Source: Ornithinibacillus caprae | GTDB taxonomy: Bacteria > Bacillota > Bacilli > Bacillales > Amphibacillaceae | Length of the DNA: 64,000 nt | NCBI RefSeq assembly: GCF_009728145.1 | Contig: NZ_WOCA01000006.1 | Coordinates: 169,636-233,635, forward strand | Direction: 5' to 3' | Program-made: the position numbers and the translations under genes | Part shown: positions 26,577 to 35,408 of the stretch, piece by piece | Numbering within the stretch: the first letter of the stretch is position 1 | How the letters are laid out: each line of letters starts with the position of its first letter | The notes under the pieces: model-generated | Told to the model about the DNA's origin: nothing | What the model saw: only the letters and a program-made list of their open reading frames with translations | Database searches by the model: none

Positions 26577-28196
26577 CTAATCTTGTAAGCTATAATGAGC
26601 TTTCACTTGTTCTCTAAGTTGTCGCTTTAAAAATTTCCCTACCGATGTTTTGGGGATTTCTTCCATAAATAAAACATCATCAGGTAACCACCATTTGGCA
26701 AATTGCGGCCTTAAAAATTCTAGGATATCTTCTTTATTTACTTTATCTTTAAATTCCTCATGTAACACAACGCAAGCAATCGGTCTTTCTTGCCATTCTT
26801 CGTCAGGGATAGCGACAACACTAGCTTCAAAAATGGCTTCATGTGTCATGATAGCGTTTTCAATCTCTACCGAAGAAATCCACTCTCCACCACTTTTGAT
26901 TAAATCCTTTGTCCGGTCAACTATTTGAATGGTGCCTTCTTCATCAACCGTTACCACATCACCAGTATGGAACCAACCATCCACAAATGCTTGTTCTGTA
27001 CGTTCATCCTTATAATATTCACTCGCAATCCATGGCCCCCGAAGTAGTAGTTCTCCCATATCTTTTCCATTCCACTCAATTTCCCCGTTATCTCCTACCA
27101 CTTTCATTTCTAGGCCAGGAACAAGTATTCCTTGTCGTGCTCGTTCTTTTAACTTTTCTTCGGCCGATAAATCTTGCTGGTAGCTTTTTAGTCTCGAAAG
27201 TGTAACAAGTGGTGTGGTTTCAGTAGCTCCATATGCATGGTAAAACGGTATTTTATGTTTTTCTTCAAAAGCCTTAATAAGTCCTAAAGGTGCTGCAGAG
27301 CCTCCGCAAAGTACAGCTCGTAAGCTAGACATGTCATAATCGCCTTGCTCAATCTCACGTAATAACCCAAGCCAAATTGTTGGAACGCCAGCTGTGATTG
27401 TGACTTTATATTTCTCAATAAACTCTGCAAGTCTTTTTGGGGTGAACCGTGGACCAGGCATAACTTGAGTAGTGCCAAACCATGTACACGCGAATGGTGT
27501 TCCCCATGCATTTACATGGAACTGTGGAACAACTGGCATGGATACATCTGATTCCGATATCGCTGCAGTGTCAGCTAGGCCAAGTGCGTAACTGTGTAAT
27601 ACAATGCCTCGATGGGAGTAAACCACACCCTTTGGATTTCCCGTTGTGGCAGAAGTATAGCACATTCCTGCAGGTTCATTTTCATCTATGTCGCTAATAA
27701 ATTCATAGGTTGGATCTCCTGTGGTAAGTATTTCTTCGTAAGAATAAAGTGGTGTAAGATTGGACTCTGGGAGTTCAGCTTTATCGGTCATAACTACAAA
27801 AGCTTCTACAGTAGTAAGATGATCTTTGATCTTCTCGATGAGGGGAAGGATATCTTCATCAATAAATAAAACCTTATCTTCTGCGTGATTAATAATGTAA
27901 ATAATATGCTCTGGCGATAAACGAATATTTATGGTGTGTAGAACTGCCCCCATACCTGGTGCGGCAAAATAAATTTCTAGATGTCGGTGGTGATTCCAGG
28001 CTAATGTACCAACTCGATCACCATTTTGTATTCCAAGCTCATGTAATACACTCATCAGTCGTCTTGTTCGTTGTCCAATTTCCCCGTAATTAACTCGGTG
28101 CAATTTGTCATGAGTTTGCGAGATGACTTCTTTCTTTGGGAAAAATTTTTCAGCATGCTCTAAGATGGATCCAACCGTTAATGGAACTTGCATCAT
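26577..28196 (-). CDS. Long-chain fatty acid--CoA ligase family protein
   Basis: A 539-residue AMP-binding adenylate-forming enzyme. The P-loop-like motif TSATTGNPKGVVYSHRG, the central YGATETTP, GWFHTGDVVTVDEEG and DRTKDLIKSGGEWISSVEIE, and the catalytic Lys region KTSVGKFLKRQLRE are all present. Such enzymes activate fatty or aryl acids with ATP, then CoA. The closest pattern is the medium/long-chain acyl-CoA synthetase group (Acs/FadD-like). ATG 28196 is preferred because the ATG at 28208 directly abuts the GGAG site. It is a single-gene unit with its own terminator. Confidence 0.88.
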   Translation of the reverse strand: MMQVPLTVGSILEHAEKFFPKKEVISQTHDKLHRVNYGEIGQRTRRLMSVLHELGIQNGDRVGTLAWNHHRHLEIYFAAPGMGAVLHTINIRLSPEHIIYIINHAEDKVLFIDEDILPLIEKIKDHLTTVEAFVVMTDKAELPESNLTPLYSYEEILTTGDPTYEFISDIDENEPAGMCYTSATTGNPKGVVYSHRGIVLHSYALGLADTAAISESDVSMPVVPQFHVNAWGTPFACTWFGTTQVMPGPRFTPKRLAEFIEKYKVTITAGVPTIWLGLLREIEQGDYDMSSLRAVLCGGSAAPLGLIKAFEEKHKIPFYHAYGATETTPLVTLSRLKSYQQDLSAEEKLKERARQGILVPGLEMKVVGDNGEIEWNGKDMGELLLRGPWIASEYYKDERTEQAFVDGWFHTGDVVTVDEEGTIQIVDRTKDLIKSGGEWISSVEIENAIMTHEAIFEASVVAIPDEEWQERPIACVVLHEEFKDKVNKEDILEFLRPQFAKWWLPDDVLFMEEIPKTSVGKFLKRQLREQVKAHYSLQD

Positions 28197-28280
28197 AATA
28201 CATACCATCTCCTTTAAAATAGAACTTGTTTATATAATATCATATTATTATAAGTATTTATAAAATTACAACAATATTTT

Positions 28281-28331
28281 TTGTCGGTGCCTGTCACTTG
28301 TCGAAATTCGACAAGTGACAGGCACCGACAA
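28281..28331. repeat. Long perfect palindrome, copy 2
   Basis: Two 25-base arms around a central A. The inner 20 bases (GGTGCCTGTCACTTGTCGAA) equal those of the copy at 20466-20508, and the ends here add TTGTC/GACAA. It lies between divergent genes, so termination of a flanking gene cannot be its role here. Confidence 0.9.
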
Positions 28332-28400
28332 TAGAGGAAATATGATTTAACAAGTGCTAAAATGGTAAGTAGATTTAAAAATGAAGGGTTTGCGTAATAT

Positions 28401-29750
28401 ATGAAAAAAATGCAACATGATTTTACCCAAGGTAATATTTTAAAGCAGCTAATGTTTTTCTCGGGACCTATTATGCTTACGAACTTATTGCAGACATCGT
28501 ATCAATTTGCAGATAGTTTGTGGGTAGGTAATTTGCTAGGTGCAAATGCATTGGGTTCTGTAGCCATTTCAAGTGCCATTATTTTTACCGTACTGTCCTT
28601 TATTATTGGCTTGAATAATGCTGCTTTGACGATCCTATCACAACAAAAGGGACGCTCTAATGAAGATGGATTGCGTCGATATCTTAATGCATTTGTTGTA
28701 ATTTTAGCAGGACTTTCTATTTTCCTTGGTTTAGTTGGTTTTATTTTTTCTGAGCAATTATTGAAATTATTAGGTACACCAGAAGGAATGATGACAAGCG
28801 CAAAAGCTTATTTACAAATTAACTTCCTCGGGATCTTGTTCTTATTTGGTTATAATTTTATCAGTACCGTACTACGTGCCTTAGGGGACAGTAAGACACC
28901 GATGCGTTTTGTAATGATAGCAGTAGCGCTAAATATTGTTTTAGATCCATTATTTATTGCCGGATTTAACCTCGGAATTGAGGGTGCGGCATTCGCGACA
29001 GTTGTATCACAGGGAAGCGCATTTGTATATGGATTGGTTTACGTCCTATATAAGAAGCTAGCTCCATTTATGTTTCCAAAGTTACCTTCTAAGCAAGAGG
29101 TAGTCTTAATACTCAATCTTGGTATTCCATCAGGACTACAAATGGCAGTTATCTCAGCTGGGTCTGCAGCAATAATGAGTGTTGTTACGACCTTTGGGGA
29201 AGACGTTGTTGCGGGATTTAGTGCAGCACAACGTCTTGATAGTTTATTAATGCTTCCAGCACATGCACTCGGTACAGCAGTAAACAGTATGGCAGGACAA
29301 AATATCGGAGTAAGAGATTGGAATCGAGTTAGTCGTATTGCTAAGTATGGAGTCCTTTATAACTTTGGGATTATGTTTGCAATTGGATTAGTAGTGGTGT
29401 TTTTCGCTCAATATGGTGTTCAATTATTTATCCAGGATCAAGAGGCTGTAGCTTTTGGTACGAAGTATTTACAAATTATAGCCCTATGTTATCCATTTTT
29501 AGGAATAAACTTTATTTTAAATGGAATTGTCCGTGCTTCTGGTGCAATGTATCAAGTGTTAGCACTTAATATTATTTCATTCTGGATACTTCGATTCCCA
29601 TTAACTGCATTTTTCTCAAACTGGCTAGGGGATACAGGTATTGCTATCGGAATGGGAAGCAGTTTTATTATTAGTAGTATTTTTGCTTATATGTACTACC
29701 GATACGGGAAATGGCGTGAAAAGGAATTATTCACAAAAAAACGTTCTTAA
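28401..29750 (+). CDS. MATE-family efflux transporter
   Basis: A 449-residue membrane protein with 12 predicted helices in two MATE repeats: the first begins MFFSGPIMLTNLLQTSYQFA and the second, near residue 235, LNLGIPSGLQMAVISAGSAA. Conserved family pieces include LRALGDSKTPMRFVMIAVAL and GIVRASGAM. MATE proteins export cationic drugs or metabolites in exchange for sodium or protons. A second, distant MATE gene lies at 33741-35096. A GAAGGG ribosome site is weak. No regulator is adjacent. Confidence 0.88.
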   Translation: MKKMQHDFTQGNILKQLMFFSGPIMLTNLLQTSYQFADSLWVGNLLGANALGSVAISSAIIFTVLSFIIGLNNAALTILSQQKGRSNEDGLRRYLNAFVVILAGLSIFLGLVGFIFSEQLLKLLGTPEGMMTSAKAYLQINFLGILFLFGYNFISTVLRALGDSKTPMRFVMIAVALNIVLDPLFIAGFNLGIEGAAFATVVSQGSAFVYGLVYVLYKKLAPFMFPKLPSKQEVVLILNLGIPSGLQMAVISAGSAAIMSVVTTFGEDVVAGFSAAQRLDSLLMLPAHALGTAVNSMAGQNIGVRDWNRVSRIAKYGVLYNFGIMFAIGLVVVFFAQYGVQLFIQDQEAVAFGTKYLQIIALCYPFLGINFILNGIVRASGAMYQVLALNIISFWILRFPLTAFFSNWLGDTGIAIGMGSSFIISSIFAYMYYRYGKWREKELFTKKRS

Positions 29751-29763
29751 GTTATTAACAGTT

Positions 29764-29914
29764 TGTGGATAGCTTGAGGATAAACTCAATATTTTGATTG
29801 GTGTAATAAAATTATCTACAAAATATTGTATAGTTCTACATGAATCTCTGTGGATAAATGGGGATAAGTCTGTGAATAATAATTTGTCATTTTAAAATCT
29901 TATCCTTATCCACA
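29764..29914. promoter_or_regulatory. DnaA-box cluster
   Basis: Within 151 bases there are two perfect DnaA boxes in opposite orientation (TGTGGATAA 29849-29857; TTATCCACA 29906-29914), one TTATNCACA-type box (TGTGAATAA 29871-29879), and four with a single mismatch: TGTGGATAG (29764-29772), TGAGGATAA (29775-29783), TTATCTACA (29812-29820) and TGGGGATAA (29859-29867). No dnaA or dnaN gene is adjacent, so it is not a standard oriC; it resembles the titrating DnaA-box clusters known in B. subtilis. Confidence 0.75.
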
Positions 29915-29944
29915 TCCTATATAAAAATTAAAGGTTGAAGATAT

Positions 29945-30559
29945 ATGAAAAAAAGAACTAAAGTCGCTCTAAAGCAGTCAATTCTAGTAACTGTCTTTCT
30001 TATATCTATATTTGTTATTATTTCTTATCTATCCTATGAACCACCTAGTAAGGTAGAGGTAGACTATCCATCTATTAGTAGAGAAGTTCTTGATTATCAA
30101 CCACTTGTGGAAAAGTATGCTAGAGAATATAGCGTATCTAACTATGTAGATGTACTATTAGCTATGATGATGCAAGAGTCTGGTGGGAGGGGGAATGACC
30201 CCATGCAATCTTCTGAAAGCTATTGTGGAGCTGTTGGGTGTATTGACGACCCAGAACTATCTATTAAACAAGGAGTCTATTATTTTTCTCAAACGTTAGA
30301 TGCAGCAAATGGAGATTTAGAACTAGCGATTCAATCTTATAATTTTGGGAAAGGCTTCATCGATTATGTGTTGGAGCATTCGCAAAGTTATTCACAGGAT
30401 ATTGCCATTGACTTTTCTAAACATATGTACGAAAATGCTCCAGATCAATCAATTTATAGTTGTTTACGAGAAGAAGCGAAGCAATATAATGCTTGCTATG
30501 GTGATATTTACTATGTGAAATCCGTTATGACCTATAAAGAAGTAATATCTGCAAATTAG
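29945..30559 (+). CDS. Membrane-anchored lysozyme-like protein
   Basis: A 204-residue protein with a single N-terminal membrane helix (about residues 12-30) and an extracellular lysozyme-like domain of the CwlT/pneumococcal type: YVDVLLAMMMQESGG holds the catalytic Glu and is followed by the Cys-containing SSESYCGAVGCIDDPELSIK and AIQSYNFGKGFIDYV. Such domains cut the glycan strand of peptidoglycan. The cysteine pair may form a disulfide. It starts right after the DnaA-box cluster and precedes glycerate kinase by 14 bases, so the genes may be co-transcribed. Confidence 0.83.
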   Translation: MKKRTKVALKQSILVTVFLISIFVIISYLSYEPPSKVEVDYPSISREVLDYQPLVEKYAREYSVSNYVDVLLAMMMQESGGRGNDPMQSSESYCGAVGCIDDPELSIKQGVYYFSQTLDAANGDLELAIQSYNFGKGFIDYVLEHSQSYSQDIAIDFSKHMYENAPDQSIYSCLREEAKQYNACYGDIYYVKSVMTYKEVISAN

Positions 30560-30573
30560 TGAGGTGTTTGGAA

Positions 30574-31695
30574 ATGAAAATTGTTGTGGCACCAGATTCA
30601 TTTAAAGGCAGCTTAACACAAGTAGAGGCGGCTTCCATTATAAAAAAAGCGGTTATGGAAGCCAATCCAAGTCATCAGGTGATCATGAAACCAATGGCAG
30701 ATGGTGGCGAGGGTACCGTAGATGCGTTATTAAATGCTTCCTCCAAAAGTGAAAGGATCACCATCCAAGTTACAGGTCCATTGGGAGATAACGTTACTAC
30801 TAGCATGGGGATTGTAAACAATGATATGGCAATTATAGAGGTTGCTTCCATCTCAGGTTTAACAATGGTTCCGAAAGAAAAGAGAGATCCATATCAAACA
30901 ACAACCTATGGGATTGGTGAAGCAATATTAATCGCATTAAATCGTGGATTACGAAAGTTTGTTATTGGCCTTGGCGGGAGTGCGACAAATGATGGCGGGT
31001 TTGGAATGCTTCAAGCACTTGGCGCTCAATTCATGAATAAAGATGGAATTACAGTTGGTAAGTTTGGAAGAGATCTGCTTGATATGGAGCGAGTTGACTT
31101 TAGCTCCATTGACCCTCGTATAGCTCATTGTGACATCCAGATTGCTAGTGATGTGGATAATCCGCTGTGTGGAGAAAATGGAGCTAGTAACATATTTGGA
31201 CCTCAAAAAGGTGCGACAAGTAAACAAGTGGAATTATTAGATCAAGCACTTATGAAATATAGCCAATTCATTCAAGAAGAAATTTCTCAATCTTTAGCAT
31301 CCACTCCTGGTGCAGGAGCAGCGGGAGGGTTAGGGTTTGGATTTTTAGTGTTAGGTGGAAGGATTGTATCAGGTGCTAAACTAATTGGAGAAACGATAGA
31401 ACTAAAACAAGCTATTTCCAATGCGGATTTGGTGATTACTGGAGAAGGGAAGAGTGACAAACAAACACTTTTTGGTAAAGCACCTGGTCAGGTAGCTGAG
31501 ATAGCTAAAAAGTGCAATATACCGATTTGGCTTGTATCTGGAAGTGTCTCCGATGAAACGTTGTTAAGAAGTATTTTTTCAATTGTTCATTCTACAATGG
31601 ATAAAGGACAAACCGTGGAACAAGCAATGAAGGATGCGGAAATGTTATTATATAAGAAGATTAAATATTTACTAGGAGTGAATACGAATGGTTAA
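30574..31695 (+). CDS. Glycerate kinase
   Basis: A 373-residue enzyme of the GarK/GlxK family that phosphorylates glycerate with ATP. Seen: the start KIVVAPDSFKGSLTQVEAA, MADGGEGTVDALL, the glycine-rich FVIGLGGSATNDGGFGML and PGAGAAGGLGFGFLVLGG. ATG 30574 follows a TGAGGTG site by 8 bases; the longer in-frame start at 30559 lacks a ribosome site. Its stop overlaps the ridA start by eight bases, so the two are translated together. It feeds glycerate into lower glycolysis. Confidence 0.9.
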   Translation: MKIVVAPDSFKGSLTQVEAASIIKKAVMEANPSHQVIMKPMADGGEGTVDALLNASSKSERITIQVTGPLGDNVTTSMGIVNNDMAIIEVASISGLTMVPKEKRDPYQTTTYGIGEAILIALNRGLRKFVIGLGGSATNDGGFGMLQALGAQFMNKDGITVGKFGRDLLDMERVDFSSIDPRIAHCDIQIASDVDNPLCGENGASNIFGPQKGATSKQVELLDQALMKYSQFIQEEISQSLASTPGAGAAGGLGFGFLVLGGRIVSGAKLIGETIELKQAISNADLVITGEGKSDKQTLFGKAPGQVAEIAKKCNIPIWLVSGSVSDETLLRSIFSIVHSTMDKGQTVEQAMKDAEMLLYKKIKYLLGVNTNG

Positions 31696-32065
31696 AGAAA
31701 TCCATACTGAAAACGCACCTGCAGCAATTGGTCCATATTCGCAAGCGATCCAAGCGGGTGACTTTATTTATATCTCTGGCCAAATAGGGATCAATCCACA
31801 AAACGGAGAAGTGGTTGAAGGTATTGAAGCTCAAACGAAACAGGTATTAGAAAACTTAAAATCCATTTTGGAGGAAGCTGGATCGAATTTTTCACAAGTA
31901 GTTAAATTCACCATTTATCTGAAATCAATGGACGACTTTACAGTGGTAAATGAAATTTACGGAAGCTATCTACAAGAGCCTTATCCAGCACGAGCAACAG
32001 TAGAAGTTAGCCGGTTACCAAAGAATGTTCTTGTGGAAATGGATGCAGTAGTTTATACACAATAA
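31688..32065 (+). CDS. ridA: RidA-family enamine/imine deaminase
   Basis: A 125-residue YjgF/YER057c/UK114 protein, the usual full length. Conserved parts: APAAIGPYSQAIQAGDFIYI at the start, GQIG and the C-terminal PARATVEVSRLPKNVLVEMD with the substrate-binding Arg and Glu. RidA proteins are trimers that clear reactive 2-aminoacrylate-type intermediates made by PLP enzymes. Its start overlaps the glycerate-kinase stop by eight bases, and the next gene starts 15 bases on, so it sits inside an operon. Confidence 0.92.
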   Translation: MVKEIHTENAPAAIGPYSQAIQAGDFIYISGQIGINPQNGEVVEGIEAQTKQVLENLKSILEEAGSNFSQVVKFTIYLKSMDDFTVVNEIYGSYLQEPYPARATVEVSRLPKNVLVEMDAVVYTQ

Positions 32066-32080
32066 CAAAGGAGTGCTTAG

Positions 32081-33253
32081 ATGATGGATAACTTTACATA
32101 TCATAATCCAACCAAATTAATATTTGGAAAAGGGCAATTGGAAGCAATACCGAATGAAGTTAAAAACTATGGAAAAAAAGTTCTGATTGTCTACGGCGGT
32201 GGAAGTATTAAACGTAATGGTATTTACGATAATGTGCTAGCTAAGTTAGCGGAAATAGATGCGGAAGTGTATGAACTTTCTGGAGTAGAACCGAATCCAA
32301 GAATTTCTACTGTTCGTAAAGGTGTAGAGATCTGTAAACAAGAAGGAATTGAGTTCATTCTAGCGATTGGTGGTGGAAGTACGATTGACTGCACCAAAGC
32401 AATTGCGGTAGGCGCAAAAACAAATGTCGATATGTGGGATGTAGTAACGAAAAAGGCACAGCCAGAAGGTGCGCTACCATTTGGAACTGTATTAACGCTT
32501 GCTGCCACTGGATCTGAAATGAATGCAGGATCAGTAATTACAAATTGGGAAACCAATGAAAAGCATGGCTGGGGATCACCATTTAGCTATCCGAAGTTTT
32601 CTATTTTAGATCCAACTCACACGTTTTCAGTGCCTAAGGACCAAACGATTTATGGAATTGTGGATATGATGTCTCATGTATTCGAGCATTATTTCCATCA
32701 AACAACAAATACTCCAATCCAGGATCGATTTTGTGAATCTTTATTACTAACAATTATGGAAACAGCACCAAAGTTACTGAGTGACCTAGAGAATTACGAA
32801 TATCGTGAAACCATTATGCTTAGTGGGACACTTGCGTTAAATAATATGTTAAATATGGGCTACCGTGGCGATTGGGCATCCCATAATTTGGAGCATGCTG
32901 TATCAGCAGTACATGATATTCCACACGGTGGAGGATTAGCAATTATTTTCCCAAACTGGATGAAACATGTATTGGATGATCAAAATGTCGGTCGCTTTAA
33001 GCAATTAGCAACAAGAGTTTTCGGAGTGGATCCTGATGGGAAATCTGATCATGAAATAGCTATTGAAGGAATTGATGCATTACGTTCTTTCTGGAATAAG
33101 ATAGGTGCACCTTCTCGATTAGCTGACTATGATATTGATGAAAGCAGTGTAGAATTTATGGCAGATAAAACAGTTGTAGCTCGCCCTGAATATGGTAACT
33201 TCAAGACGTTGTCGAAACAAGATTCGATAGAAATATTCAAAGCAAGTTTGTAA
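32081..33253 (+). CDS. Iron-containing alcohol dehydrogenase, YugJ-like
   Basis: A 390-residue type III alcohol dehydrogenase, probably acting on butanol-like aldehydes or alcohols with NAD(P)H. Seen: the start [15 protein letters not shown], nucleotide site [14 protein letters not shown], the [15 protein letters not shown] region, and iron ligands in [14 protein letters not shown] and [17 protein letters not shown]. This is the YugJ/BdhA subgroup. AAAGGAGTG precedes the ATG. It ends the run of glycerate kinase, RidA and this gene; a combined role in clearing aldehydes and related carbon is only inferred. Confidence 0.9.
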   Translation: MMDNFTYHNPTKLIFGKGQLEAIPNEVKNYGKKVLIVYGGGSIKRNGIYDNVLAKLAEIDAEVYELSGVEPNPRISTVRKGVEICKQEGIEFILAIGGGSTIDCTKAIAVGAKTNVDMWDVVTKKAQPEGALPFGTVLTLAATGSEMNAGSVITNWETNEKHGWGSPFSYPKFSILDPTHTFSVPKDQTIYGIVDMMSHVFEHYFHQTTNTPIQDRFCESLLLTIMETAPKLLSDLENYEYRETIMLSGTLALNNMLNMGYRGDWASHNLEHAVSAVHDIPHGGGLAIIFPNWMKHVLDDQNVGRFKQLATRVFGVDPDGKSDHEIAIEGIDALRSFWNKIGAPSRLADYDIDESSVEFMADKTVVARPEYGNFKTLSKQDSIEIFKASL

Positions 33254-33324
33254 TTTTTACACCAATCGTAATTTCCGACAGAATATTTCCTGGGAAATGG
33301 AATCTGTCGAAAAAGATTAGAAAA

Positions 33325-33346
33325 CTTGGCTTTTGCCAAGCCTTTA
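33325..33346. terminator. Small hairpin after alcohol dehydrogenase gene
   Basis: CTTGGC/GCCAAG with loop TTTT. A weak T-rich stretch follows on plus and a TTTT on minus. Just upstream, CGACAGA/TCTGTCG (33276-33309) forms a larger stem without a T run. Confidence 0.55.
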
Positions 33347-33405
33347 TTGCAAAAAGCCTTAGTTGCACTTATGCAGGATAGGAAAGTTTACACTTCATAA
33401 ACAAA

Positions 33406-33440
33406 GAACTAGCCATTATTGATAAATGGCTAGTTCTTCT
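33406..33440. terminator. Terminator overlapping the end of the DUF1450 gene
   Basis: Stem GAACTAGCCAT/ATGGCTAGTTC followed by TTCTTTT on plus and TTTGTTTAT on minus. Its right arm lies inside the last codons and its left arm beyond the stop of the leftward gene. Confidence 0.75.
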
Positions 33441-33661
33441 TTTATTGCAGCTCTAATTTTATCGAGACATTCTTCTGGTGTGGAACCAAAAACGCGTTTA
33501 TTATTTACTAATGCATATGGCTTAACTCGACATAATCCGCAGAATGATAAGCAGTCACTTGTTAAGACGGCTACTTCTGGGAATTCTTCTTCGAGTATCT
33601 CCTCTATATTTAATGTAGTGATTGCATTTCCGTCACAAACCTCAACTACGACTATTCCCAT
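33416..33661 (-). CDS. DUF1450 (YuzB-like) small protein
   Basis: An 81-residue cytoplasmic protein. The key feature is CLSFCGLC, the CLSxCGxC motif shared with YuzB/UPF0349, with another Cys near the start (EVCDGN) and YALVNNKRVFGSTPEE following the motif. Four cysteines in a thioredoxin-like ferredoxin arrangement suggest a redox or metal role, which is inference. ATG 33661 is chosen over a GTG nine bases earlier, based on the family N-terminus and AGAAAGTGAT upstream. Confidence 0.8.
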   Translation of the reverse strand: MGIVVVEVCDGNAITTLNIEEILEEEFPEVAVLTSDCLSFCGLCRVKPYALVNNKRVFGSTPEECLDKIRAAIKEELAIYQ

Positions 33662-33740
33662 AGCTATCACTTTCTTTCTATAAAATGGACTGTGTTAGTT
33701 TTAACATAACCACAAATCCAAATCAATAATCATGCTTATA

Positions 33741-35096
33741 TTAAGCTTGGTCTTTTTCTTCAACAAAATTCATATCTACCCAGTAGCGTTTTTTCCATCT
33801 TCTTAGCATCAATGTACCTCGGATCCATTCATCGACAATAAATGAAATCCAAATACCAACTAGACCTAAGCCTAAGTAAATAGCAAAGAACCAAGCAAAC
33901 GTAATTCCAATTCCCCACATAACAAGAATACCAATATAAACAGGGAATTTAACATCACCAGCCGCGCGAAGGGAACTGATCATGACTAAATTAAATGCAC
34001 GACCTGGTTCAAGTGTAACGGTTAAAAGCAGTAAAAATGCTCCTTGTTCAATAATGGAAGCATTATCTGTGAAAAGTCCTAATAATGGTTTAGCGGCTAT
34101 ATATATAATACTAGCCATAACTAAGGAGATAATAATTGATATCCGTAAGCTTTTAATAGCACGCGTATAGGCATCCTCAATTTTCTTTGCACCAATCATA
34201 TGTCCGATTAGTATCTGTGTACCTTGACCGATCGCAATCGAAAATAGAAAAATAAACATCATAATATTTTGCGTGTAAACCTTCGTCGTAATCGCTACGG
34301 TTCCCAGTTGGGCTACAAAATACGTAATGACCATTTGGCTAGCATTATAGGATAGCTGTTCACCAGCAGAAGGGATACCGATTTTTAACAAGCTTTTCAC
34401 ATGACGTTTTTGATATCGGAAAAAGCTCTTGAAATCCAATTCACCTTGGCTACGCTTAATAAGTAAGAATACTAGCACTATAAAACCGATAAAGCGACTG
34501 AATGCTGTGGCGTACGCAACACCGACTACCCCGAGTACAGGAAAGCCAAAAGGTCCAAAAATTACAAAGAAGTTACCAATAACGTTAAGAATATTCATTC
34601 CTATCGTTACCATCATTGTATCCTTTGTATATCCATAACTACGCAAAATTGCACCCGTTGTCATGATTAAAGCCTGAACAAATATTAGACCACCAACTAT
34701 TTGCATATAGGAGGAAGCTTCGCCCATTAATTCCAAAGGAAGATCCATAAGGTTCAATATTGGTCTCGCCCAAATAAATAGCGCAGCGCTTAATAATAAG
34801 GAGAATACTAGATTCAAGCTGATAGACATAACAGCTACTTTACCAGCAATTTGATTGTTTTCAGCACCTAAATTTTGGGCGATCAGAATTGCTGCACCTT
34901 GGGCGACGAAACCAAACATAACAATAACAACCGATAAAATTTGGTTAGACACACCAACAGCAGCAACCGCATTATCGGAATATTGACTTAGCATCAATGT
35001 ATCTGCATTCCCCATCAACATATGGAGTAGGATTTCTATAAAGATTGGCCATGTTAAGGCGAACAATGTTAAATTTTTCGTTTTATTTTCTGACAT
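33741..35096 (-). CDS. MATE-family efflux transporter, YisQ/YoeA-like
   Basis: A 451-residue MATE carrier with 12 hydrophobic helices. It starts LTLFALTWPIFIEILLHMLM and the first repeat includes GNADTLMLSQYSDNAVAAVG; the second repeat includes IGIPSAGEQLSYNASQMVIT. ATG 35096 follows GAAGGATG by 6 bases; the upstream ATG at 35114 overlaps no ribosome site. It belongs to a different MATE branch from the gene at 28401-29750. Probable multidrug or metabolite exporter; substrate unknown. Confidence 0.87.
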   Translation of the reverse strand: MSENKTKNLTLFALTWPIFIEILLHMLMGNADTLMLSQYSDNAVAAVGVSNQILSVVIVMFGFVAQGAAILIAQNLGAENNQIAGKVAVMSISLNLVFSLLLSAALFIWARPILNLMDLPLELMGEASSYMQIVGGLIFVQALIMTTGAILRSYGYTKDTMMVTIGMNILNVIGNFFVIFGPFGFPVLGVVGVAYATAFSRFIGFIVLVFLLIKRSQGELDFKSFFRYQKRHVKSLLKIGIPSAGEQLSYNASQMVITYFVAQLGTVAITTKVYTQNIMMFIFLFSIAIGQGTQILIGHMIGAKKIEDAYTRAIKSLRISIIISLVMASIIYIAAKPLLGLFTDNASIIEQGAFLLLLTVTLEPGRAFNLVMISSLRAAGDVKFPVYIGILVMWGIGITFAWFFAIYLGLGLVGIWISFIVDEWIRGTLMLRRWKKRYWVDMNFVEEKDQA

Positions 35097-35364
35097 GTTG
35101 CATCCTTCTTTCATTACAATAGAAATAGTTTACATCTTTTTGATGGAAATAGAAAGATAAAGACATAGATTAAGGTGGTCTTTTAAAAAATGCGTTCTTT
35201 TAAGCAAAGAATCTTAAAGAGCAGTTCTTTTGTGCATTTTAATTAGGAAATGCACAAATTGAATTTAATGGATTTTCCCAACTGCACATTCTAAACCAAT
35301 AGCAATATACTATGCGAAAAAATCCTAGACTAATCAAGAAATAAAATATTTTTTCAAAACAAAA
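35097..35364. other. Gene-free gap upstream of MATE gene
   Basis: No gene is seen. It contains the promoter region of the leftward MATE gene and a hairpin TTTGTGCATTT/AAATGCACAAA (35229-35258) with a nine-base loop and no T run; its role is unknown. Confidence 0.5.
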
Positions 35365-35396
35365 CTAGGGAATAGCTTTTAAAAGCTATTCCCTAG
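35361..35396 (-). terminator. Terminator of opp1 operon
   Basis: Perfect 16-base arms CTAGGGAATAGCTTTT/AAAAGCTATTCCCTAG, then TTTTGTTTT on the minus strand, 13 bases beyond the oppF stop. Confidence 0.88.
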
Positions 35397-35408
35397 AAAT
35401 GTAATATT

